37,107 bases of DNA from a bacterium. GTDB taxonomy: Bacteria; Bacillota; Clostridia; Oscillospirales; Oscillospiraceae. Each line of letters starts with the position of its first letter. Positions within the stretch are counted from its first letter, which is position 1. The notes under the pieces are model-generated. The model made no database searches and had not been told where the DNA came from. It saw nothing but the letters and a program-made list of their open reading frames with translations. This document shows, in pieces, positions 31,232 through 37,107 of this stretch. Location: NCBI GenBank assembly GCA_019424865.1, contig JAHYYS010000018.1:1-37107 (forward strand). Direction: 5' to 3'. The position numbers and the translations under genes were made by a program.

Positions 31232-32983
31232 TTGGGTAACTATTCCATGCCCCGTTATTTCCAGAATATGCCCACTGTGGGCAAGGCCGTCCACGCCAAC
31301 CCGGAGAACGCGGACGAGCTGCGCGCCATCGAAGATGACATCCACACCCATATTGTAGAGGCAATGTCTGCCGGCAAGGCCGACGAGGCCATGAATGCCA
31401 AGGGGCAGCTTACCGCCATGCAGCGGATCACCCTCCTGGTGGATCCCGGTACCTGGTGCCCCCTGAACAGCCTGTATAACCCTCAGCACAACAAGAATGG
31501 ATCTACTTCCATTATCAAGGGCCTGGGCCGGGTAAACGGCAAGTGGTGCGTCATCATCGCGTCCGACAACAAGAAGCACGCCGGCACCTGGGTGCCCGGC
31601 CAGGCGGACAACCTGCTGCGGGGCAGCGACACCGCCAAGCGCCTGCGCATTCCCCTCATCTACCTGCTGGAGTGCGCCGGCGTGGAGCTGGACCAGCAGG
31701 AGAAGGTGTACCCCAACCGCCGCGGCGGCGGCACTCCCTTCTACCGCAACTCTGAGCTCAACCAGATGGGCATTCCCGTCATCGTGGGCATCCACGGCAC
31801 CAACCCCGCCGGCGGCGGCTACCACTCCATCAGCCCCACCGTGCTGATTGCCCATGAGAAGGCCAACATGGCCGTGGGCGGCGCCGGCATCGTGGGCGGC
31901 ATGAACCCCAAGGGCTTCGTGGACATGGAGGCTGCTCTGGCTCAGATCGAGGCCACTAAGGGCCTGCGCGCGGATCCTCCCGGAACCGTGGCCATCCACT
32001 ACGGCGAGACCGGCTTCTTCCGTGAGGTTTACTCCGGTGAGGACGGCGTGATCGCCGGCATCAAGAAGTATCTGGACATGCTGCCCTCCTACGATCTGGA
32101 GTTCTTCCGCGTGGACACTCCCCAGTCTCCCGCTGCTTCCGACGTAGAGCTGTATGACCTGGTGCTCAACAACAAGAAGCGTCCCTACGACATGTACTCT
32201 GTCATCGCCCGCCTGTTCGACGGCAGCCAGTTCATGGAGTACAAGAAGGGCTATGGCCCCGAGATGATCACCGGCCTGGCCAAGGTGGACGGCCTTCTGG
32301 TGGGCGTGGTTGCCAACCAGCAGGGCGTGTTCCCCAACTACCCCGAGTATAAGCAGGGCGCCATGGGCGTGGGCGGCAAGCTGTACCGCCAGGGCCTGAT
32401 CAAGATGAACGAGTTCGTCACCCTGTGTGCCCGTGACCGCCTGCCCATGATCTGGATTCAGGACACCACCGGCATCGACGTGGGCGATGACGCCGAGGTC
32501 GCCGAGCTGCTGGGCCTGGGCCAGTCCCTGATTTACTCCATCCAGAGCAGCAAGCTGCCCATGATGGAGATCACCCTGCGCCGCGGCACCGCCGCTGCCC
32601 ACTACGTGCTGGGCGGCCCCCAGGGCAACGACAACAACGCCTTCTCTCTGGGCACTGCCGCCACTGAGATCAACGTTATGAACGGCAAGACCGCTGCCAA
32701 CGCCATGTATACCGGCCGTCTGGCCAAGGATCAGAAGGCGGGCAAGGATCTCCAGCCCACCATCGACAAGATGAACGCCCTGATCGACGACTACGACGTC
32801 AAGTCCAAGCCTCTGTTCTGCGCCCAGGCCGGTCTGGTGGACGAGGTGGTGGATATGCCCATGATGCGTAACTACATCGTGGCCTTCACCGATGCCTGCT
32901 ACCAGAACCCCGAGAGCATCTGCCCCTTCCATCAGATGCTGCTGCCTCGGACCATCAAGGACTACGACACCTTTAAGAAGTAA
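31232..32983 (+). CDS. gcdA: Glutaconyl-CoA decarboxylase alpha subunit (carboxyltransferase)
   Basis: From TTG 31232 the protein has 583 residues (about 587 in Acidaminococcus). AGGAGG (31218-31223) is 8 bp from this TTG but only 2 bp from the in-frame TTG 31226. Two crotonase-like carboxyltransferase halves are visible, with LECAGVELDQQEKVYPNR and IPVIVGIHGTNPAGGGYHS in the first and MIWIQDTTGIDVGD and HYVLGGPQG in the second. The subunit transfers the carboxyl of glutaconyl-CoA to biotin, giving crotonyl-CoA; the membrane pump and biotin carrier subunits that turn this into a sodium gradient are not in the window. It lies 42 bp after gctB. Confidence 0.94.
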   Translation: MGNYSMPRYFQNMPTVGKAVHANPENADELRAIEDDIHTHIVEAMSAGKADEAMNAKGQLTAMQRITLLVDPGTWCPLNSLYNPQHNKNGSTSIIKGLGRVNGKWCVIIASDNKKHAGTWVPGQADNLLRGSDTAKRLRIPLIYLLECAGVELDQQEKVYPNRRGGGTPFYRNSELNQMGIPVIVGIHGTNPAGGGYHSISPTVLIAHEKANMAVGGAGIVGGMNPKGFVDMEAALAQIEATKGLRADPPGTVAIHYGETGFFREVYSGEDGVIAGIKKYLDMLPSYDLEFFRVDTPQSPAASDVELYDLVLNNKKRPYDMYSVIARLFDGSQFMEYKKGYGPEMITGLAKVDGLLVGVVANQQGVFPNYPEYKQGAMGVGGKLYRQGLIKMNEFVTLCARDRLPMIWIQDTTGIDVGDDAEVAELLGLGQSLIYSIQSSKLPMMEITLRRGTAAAHYVLGGPQGNDNNAFSLGTAATEINVMNGKTAANAMYTGRLAKDQKAGKDLQPTIDKMNALIDDYDVKSKPLFCAQAGLVDEVVDMPMMRNYIVAFTDACYQNPESICPFHQMLLPRTIKDYDTFKK

Positions 32984-32994
32984 ATGGCAATCTT

Positions 32995-33021
32995 CTCCGG
33001 CGGAGTGACCCTCCGCCGGAG
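32995..33021 (+). other. Strong hairpin between gcdA and gltS
   Basis: A perfect 11-bp stem CTCCGGCGGAG (32995-33005) with CTCCGCCGGAG (33011-33021) lies 11 bp after the gcdA stop, without a T-run. A second hairpin, GCACCCCA-GCGCT-TGGGGTGC, is at 33047-33067. They may stabilise the gctAB-gcdA message 3' end or give partial termination. Confidence 0.65.
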
Positions 33022-33069
33022 GAAAATTACCAGCAAAACGACGAAAGCACCCCAGCGCTTGGGGTGCAA

Positions 33070-33080
33070 GGAAAGTTTGC
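33070..33080 (+). promoter_or_regulatory. Regulatory half-site GGAAAGTTTGC, distal to gltS
   Basis: An 11-base sequence identical to that at 33160-33170 and located exactly 90 bp upstream of it. It shares AAAGTTTG with the half-sites between araC and gctA. Confidence 0.55.
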
Positions 33081-33146
33081 GGAGACAGACCGCGCCGGAG
33101 GGCCGGATAAAGGGGTAAAAATGCCTTAGGGTTGGAACTTTTTACA

Positions 33147-33176
33147 TTGACAAAATACGGGAAAGTTTGCTATATA
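33147..33176 (+). promoter_or_regulatory. gltS promoter with embedded half-site
   Basis: A perfect TTGACA (33147-33152) is followed 18 bp later by TATATA (33171-33176; CTATAT one base earlier gives 17 bp). The half-site GGAAAGTTTGC (33160-33170) fills the spacer, where a bound protein would block polymerase. Confidence 0.85.
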
Positions 33177-33206
33177 GTACTGTATTTTGGAAAGGAGAAG
33201 ACCCCT

Positions 33207-34457
33207 ATGGCAGAAAAAATCTTATCCTATTTTGGTACCTACACACCGGCAGCTGATGGTGCGGCCGCATCCTTCAAGGTAGAGTACCTGACCTCTCTGG
33301 GCATTGCGGCTCTGGTGATTTTCCTGGGCCACGCCCTGGTCAGCCACAGCAAGCTTCTGAAAAAGTTTGCCATCCCCGCCCCGGTGGTGTCCGGTCTGCT
33401 GGTGGCCATCGTCATCGCCATCATCAAGGGCAGCGGCATCCTGGCTATCCAGTTTGACGTATCCACCATTCAGGACCTGTGCCAGAACCTGTTCTTCCTG
33501 TGCGTGGGCTTCGGCTTCAGCGCCAAGATGCTGAAGCAGGCTGGCGGCAAGCTGGCCATCAAGGTGGCCTTTGCCGCCTGCCTGCTCATCACCCTGCAGG
33601 ACGTCATCGGCGTGCTGGTGGGCAACCTGGTGGGCCTGAATCCCCTGCTGTCCCTGCAGTGCTCCTCCGCGGCCATGTCCGGCGGCGTGGGCACCGCTGC
33701 CTCCTTTGGCGACACCTTTGAGTCCTGGGGCGTGGCCGGTGCCAGAGCGGTGGGCGTGACTGCCGGCACCATGGGCAACATCATGGGCTCTCTCATCGGC
33801 GGCCCTGTTGCGGCCTACCTCATCTCCCGGCACGGTCTGAAGTCCGATCCTAATGACCGGCCTGAGGCTGAGTCCACCGGAATTGCTCCCACCCTGAATA
33901 ACAGCCGCATGGTCTCCATGTTTGCCATGCTGCTCCTGCTGGCGGCTCTGGGCATGCCCATCTACTGCCTGCTGGACAATATCCCCAAAATTGAAATGCC
34001 CAAGTTTATCGGCTGCCTCTTCGCCGGCGCCATCGGCCGCAATGTGATGGAGGCTGCCAACATCCGCTTCTACACCCCTGAAGTGGACGCCATCGAGCAT
34101 ATGTTCCTGGAGCTGTACCTTGCCCTGGTTCTGATGACCATCGACATCACCGCGCTCTTGTCTGTGGTGGGCCAGATGGGCGTCATCCTGCTGGTTCAGG
34201 CGGTTTTGATGGCCGTGTTTGCTATCTTTATCTCCTACAACCTCTTCGGCCGGGACTACGGTGCGGCGGTCATGGCTGCGGGCAACTGCGGCTGGGGCTG
34301 CGGCTCCGGACCCAACGCGGTGGCCAATGAGAAGGCCGTTATGGACGCCTATGGCTATCACCATGTGGCGTGGGTCTTCTACCCCGCCTTCGCCGTCATC
34401 ATTGACGACATCTACAATCCCCTGTTCCTGTCCTTTTTCGGCGGCCTGTTCCGGTAA
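33207..34457 (+). CDS. gltS: Sodium/glutamate symporter GltS
   Basis: From ATG 33207 the protein has 416 residues; AAAGGAGAAG lies just upstream, while the longer in-frame start at 33132 would place the promoter inside the gene. About ten hydrophobic segments are visible, with glycine-rich stretches such as CSSAAMSGGVGTAASFG, GVTAGTMGNIMGSLIGGPVAA and the near-C-terminal GNCGWGCGSGPNAVANEKAV. These mark the two inverted halves of the ESS family. It imports glutamate with sodium, supplying the fermentation and using the sodium gradient that the decarboxylase builds. It sits between gcdA and hgdC and has its own promoter. Glutamate as substrate rests on family and neighbours. Confidence 0.92.
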   Translation: MAEKILSYFGTYTPAADGAAASFKVEYLTSLGIAALVIFLGHALVSHSKLLKKFAIPAPVVSGLLVAIVIAIIKGSGILAIQFDVSTIQDLCQNLFFLCVGFGFSAKMLKQAGGKLAIKVAFAACLLITLQDVIGVLVGNLVGLNPLLSLQCSSAAMSGGVGTAASFGDTFESWGVAGARAVGVTAGTMGNIMGSLIGGPVAAYLISRHGLKSDPNDRPEAESTGIAPTLNNSRMVSMFAMLLLLAALGMPIYCLLDNIPKIEMPKFIGCLFAGAIGRNVMEAANIRFYTPEVDAIEHMFLELYLALVLMTIDITALLSVVGQMGVILLVQAVLMAVFAIFISYNLFGRDYGAAVMAAGNCGWGCGSGPNAVANEKAVMDAYGYHHVAWVFYPAFAVIIDDIYNPLFLSFFGGLFR

Positions 34458-34533
34458 AACAGGCCCCGTCGGGACACAATCCGGGGCGTCTCCGGCGCCC
34501 TGAGACCTTCAAAAGATGGAGAGACATGAACGT

Positions 34534-35328
34534 ATGAGCATTTATACCTTAGGAATCGACATCGGTTCCACCGCCTCGAAATGTGTGATGCTGGCCGACG
34601 GCAAGGAAATCGTCAGCAAGTCCCTGGTATCCGTGGGCGCCGGCACCAGCGGCCCTCAGCGGGCCATCGCCCAGGTGCTGGAGGGAGCCGGTAAGACCAA
34701 GGAGGACATGTCCTTCATCCTGGCTACCGGCTACGGCCGCAACTCCATGCTGGAGCTGGCCGATCAGCAGATGAGCGAGCTCAGCTGCCACGCCAAGGGA
34801 GCCAGCTTCCTGTTCCCCGATGTCCACACCGTCATTGACATCGGCGGACAGGATGTGAAGATTCTTCAGATTGAAAACGGCGTGATGACCAACTTTGTGA
34901 TGAACGACAAGTGCGCCGCCGGCACCGGCCGGTTCCTGGACGTCATGGCCCGGGTACTGGAGGTAAAGGTGGAGGACCTGGGCACCCTGGGCGCCCAGTC
35001 CACCAAAAACGTGGAGATCAGCTCCACCTGCACTGTCTTCGCCGAGAGCGAGGTCATCAGCCAGCTGTCCCAGGACACCGACAAGCGGGACATCATCAAC
35101 GGAATCCACCACTCCGTGGCCAGCCGGGTCGCCGGCCTGGCCCACCGGGTGGGGGTGCGTGACCAGGTGGTCATGACCGGCGGCGTGGCACAGAACACCG
35201 GTGTGGTGAAGGCTCTGGAGGAGGAGCTGGGCCACATCATCTATACCTCCCCCCTGACCCAGTACAATGGGGCCCTGGGGGCGGCATTGTTCGCCTATCA
35301 GAAGTATCAAAAGGAGCACAAGGACTAA
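34534..35328 (+). CDS. hgdC: 2-Hydroxyglutaryl-CoA dehydratase activator (archerase)
   Basis: From ATG 34534 the protein has 264 residues (about 260 in Acidaminococcus); GGAGAGA is 9 bp upstream, better than the ATG at 34516. The ASKHA-type ATPase motif GIDIGSTASK opens the protein. The two cysteines that hold the bridging [4Fe-4S] cluster of the homodimer are C127 (NDKCAAGTG) and C166 (SSTCTVFAESE), at the positions known for the family. It uses ATP to inject one electron into HgdAB, which starts radical dehydration. A weak GCCCCG/CGGGGC dyad (34463-34487) precedes it; transcription from gltS probably reads through. Confidence 0.97.
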   Translation: MSIYTLGIDIGSTASKCVMLADGKEIVSKSLVSVGAGTSGPQRAIAQVLEGAGKTKEDMSFILATGYGRNSMLELADQQMSELSCHAKGASFLFPDVHTVIDIGGQDVKILQIENGVMTNFVMNDKCAAGTGRFLDVMARVLEVKVEDLGTLGAQSTKNVEISSTCTVFAESEVISQLSQDTDKRDIINGIHHSVASRVAGLAHRVGVRDQVVMTGGVAQNTGVVKALEEELGHIIYTSPLTQYNGALGAALFAYQKYQKEHKD

Positions 35329-35382
35329 CCGGTCCGCAGCGCTCCAAGCAATTTTTTGAACATTAGTAGGGAGGAAACTACA

Positions 35383-36846
35383 ATGGCTAAAACGGTAAGT
35401 CCCGGCGTCCAGGCCCTGCGCAAGGTCGTTGAGGATGTTTATGCTGACGCCCGTAAGGCCCACGCCGAGGGCAAGCTGGTGGGCTGGTCCAGCTCCAAGT
35501 TCCCCTGTGAGCTGGCTGAGGCCTTTGACCTGAACGTCATGTACCCCGAGAACCAGGCCGCCGGCATCGCCGCCAACCGGGACGGCGAGATTATGTGCAA
35601 GGCTGCCGAGGACCTGGGCTTTGACAACGATATCTGCGGCTACGCCCGCATCAGCCTGGCCTATGCCGCCGGCAAGCGCGCGTCCCGGAAGTTCGACCCC
35701 GAGACTCTGGAGTTTATCATCGACCCCAACAGCGGCAAGCCCCTGAAGGACGAGAACGGCAAGGTGATCATCGACCCCGAGACCGGCAAGCCCAAGAAGG
35801 ATCCCAAGACCATGCAGCCCTACACCGTGCTGGATGACATCTATGAGATCGAGGCTCTGCCCGAGACCACCGAGAAGGAGATCGCCTACAAGAACTTCCG
35901 CCGTGAGGCCATCAAGCCTTACCGCCAGATGCGGATGCCCCAGCCCGACTTCGTGCTGTGCTGCAACAACATCTGCAACTGCATGACCAAGTGGTATGAG
36001 AACATCGCCCGTATGCGCAACATCCCCCTGATCATGATCGACATCCCCTACAACAACACTGTGGATGTCCATGACACCAACGTGGCCTATGTCCGCGCTC
36101 AGTTTGATGCCGCCATCCACCAGCTGGAGGAGCTCACCGGCAAGAAGTTCGATGAGAAGAAGTTTGAGCAGGCCTGCGCCAACGCCAACCGCACCGCCAA
36201 GGCCTGGCTGCGCGTCTGTGACTACCTGCAGTACAAGCCCGCTCCTTACAGCGGCTTCGATCTGTTCAACCACATGGCCGACGTGGTGACCGCCCGCGGC
36301 AAGGTGGCTGCTGCCGAGGCCTTCGAGCTGCTGGAGAAGGACCTGGAGCAGGCCATCAAGGAAGGCACCTCCACCACGCCCTTCCCCGAGAAGTACCGCG
36401 TCATGTTCGAGGGCATCCCCTGCTGGCCCAAGCTGCCCAACCTGTTCAAGCCTCTGAAGGAGCACGGCGTCAACGTCACCGCCGTTGTGTACGCTCCCGC
36501 CTTCGGCTTTGTGTATAACAACATGGACGAGATGGCCCGCGCCTACTACAAGGCCCCCAACTCCGTGTGTATCGAGCAGGGCGTGGATTGGCGTGAGGGC
36601 ATCTGCCGGGACAACAAGGTGGACGGCGTGCTGGTCCACTACAACCGTTCCTGCAAGCCCTGGTCCGGCTATATGGCCGAGATGCAGCGCCGCTTCACCG
36701 AGGATCTGGGCGTGCCCTGCGCCGGCTTCGACGGCGACCAGGCGGATCCCCGTAACTTTAACGAGGCCCAGTACACCACCCGTGTTCAGGGCCTGGTGGA
36801 GGCCATGGAGGCCAATAAGGCGAATAAGGAGGCCGAGGCGAAATGA
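35383..36846 (+). CDS. hgdA: 2-Hydroxyglutaryl-CoA dehydratase alpha subunit
   Basis: From ATG 35383 the protein has 487 residues; GGGAGGAAA upstream supports the start, and nine extra residues from 35356 would include the ribosome site. Cysteine-rich VLCCNNICNCMTKW and IPCWPKLPNLF, NRSCKPWSGY and VPCAGFDGDQAD hold candidate ligands for the [4Fe-4S] cluster. With HgdB it dehydrates (R)-2-hydroxyglutaryl-CoA to (E)-glutaconyl-CoA through a ketyl radical. The stop overlaps the hgdB start (ATGA), so the two subunits are translationally coupled. Confidence 0.97.
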   Translation: MAKTVSPGVQALRKVVEDVYADARKAHAEGKLVGWSSSKFPCELAEAFDLNVMYPENQAAGIAANRDGEIMCKAAEDLGFDNDICGYARISLAYAAGKRASRKFDPETLEFIIDPNSGKPLKDENGKVIIDPETGKPKKDPKTMQPYTVLDDIYEIEALPETTEKEIAYKNFRREAIKPYRQMRMPQPDFVLCCNNICNCMTKWYENIARMRNIPLIMIDIPYNNTVDVHDTNVAYVRAQFDAAIHQLEELTGKKFDEKKFEQACANANRTAKAWLRVCDYLQYKPAPYSGFDLFNHMADVVTARGKVAAAEAFELLEKDLEQAIKEGTSTTPFPEKYRVMFEGIPCWPKLPNLFKPLKEHGVNVTAVVYAPAFGFVYNNMDEMARAYYKAPNSVCIEQGVDWREGICRDNKVDGVLVHYNRSCKPWSGYMAEMQRRFTEDLGVPCAGFDGDQADPRNFNEAQYTTRVQGLVEAMEANKANKEAEAK

Positions 36847-37107
36847 GCACCGAGGTTATGCTGAACGAGTTTAAGGAAATTTCCGAGCACCCCTACCGGG
36901 TACTGACCCAGTACAAGCAGGAGGGGAAGAAGGTTATCGGTGTCCTGCCCTACTACGCTCCTGTGGAGCTGGTCGTCGCCGCCGGTATGGTGCCCATGAG
37001 CATCTGGGGCAGCAACAACAAGACCATCTCCATGGCCAAGGAGTACTGCGCCACCTTCTACTGCACCATCGCTCAGCTGGCTCTGGAGATGCTGCTGGAC
37101 GGCACCC
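36843..37107 (+). CDS. hgdB: 2-Hydroxyglutaryl-CoA dehydratase beta subunit (5' part only)
   Basis: The ATG at 36843 overlaps the hgdA TGA. Eighty-eight codons are present before the window ends. The sequence opens MSTEVMLNEFKEI and continues with GVLPYYAPVELVVAAGMVPM and EYCATFYCTIAQ, matching the N-terminus of the HgdB/HgdA-type dehydratase fold, with one of the cluster cysteines probably in the EYCATFYC block. The order hgdC-hgdA-hgdB is that of Acidaminococcus. Truncation is due only to the window edge. Confidence 0.93.
   Translation, partial: MSTEVMLNEFKEISEHPYRVLTQYKQEGKKVIGVLPYYAPVELVVAAGMVPMSIWGSNNKTISMAKEYCATFYCTIAQLALEMLLDGT

Noticed and set aside
35701..35811. Internal repeat IIDPNSGKPLKD / IIDPETGKPKKD in HgdA, considered as a recent insertion like that in GctA.
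   Set aside because: As far as I recall, the Acidaminococcus alpha subunit has a comparable repeat and nearly the same length (about 477 residues), so it seems a family feature. An alignment would confirm.

Overview
The window is GC-rich (roughly 60% or more by eye) but its gene content is that of a Firmicute: small YqzL upstream of recO, YqhQ beside prmC, a CvpA protein, YitT, a ClpE-like unfoldase, and promoters that fit the TTGACA/TATAAT consensus. Together with a complete-looking hydroxyglutarate cluster for glutamate fermentation, this points to a GC-rich anaerobic clostridium of the Oscillospiraceae type (Flavonifractor, Intestinimonas and Lawsonibacter are the kind of organism meant). 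The genus is an inference. No rRNA, tRNA, CRISPR array, transposase or integrase was seen.

Layout. 1-194 holds tandem palindromic repeats. 195-5306 carries truA, a DUF5711-type membrane protein, cvpA and a zinc-finger ClpE-like ATPase. 5408-9690 is a three-protein phosphorelay (hybrid kinase, receiver/HD-GYP protein, Hpt protein) ending at a clear terminator. 9747-12683 is the housekeeping run ybeY, a 49-residue membrane peptide, era, yqzL and recO. A lone HD-domain gene on the minus strand (12829-13350) diverges from a glycogen-debranching-type enzyme (13587-15686). 15819-19784 is a lipoprotein/response regulator/sensor kinase unit; its regulator-kinase spacer carries a 69-bp duplicate of the regulator's 3' end. 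19866-23835 is yqhQ, prmC, recA and recX. 23805-26630 is a small accessory patch around rimO with two small HTH regulators, palindromic operators, a dispersed repeat and a hairpin-rich gene-free block. pgsA and yitT follow.

29269-37107 is the hydroxyglutarate cluster: gctA, gctB, gcdA, gltS, hgdC, hgdA and the start of hgdB, with a divergent AraC-family gene at 28229-29068. GltS brings in glutamate with sodium. GctAB puts CoA on 2-hydroxyglutarate. HgdC activates the HgdAB dehydratase, which forms glutaconyl-CoA, and GcdA is the carboxyltransferase of the sodium-pumping decarboxylase that yields crotonyl-CoA. Glutamate dehydrogenase, hydroxyglutarate dehydrogenase and the other decarboxylase subunits are not in the window.

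The strongest new signals are: a shared AAAGTTTG-type motif in the araC, gctA and gltS promoter regions that could define a regulon; an Ala/Lys/Glu-rich insertion in GctA; the duplicated gene end with a hairpin-rich filler at 17919-18224; and the multi-hairpin element at 24608-24733.
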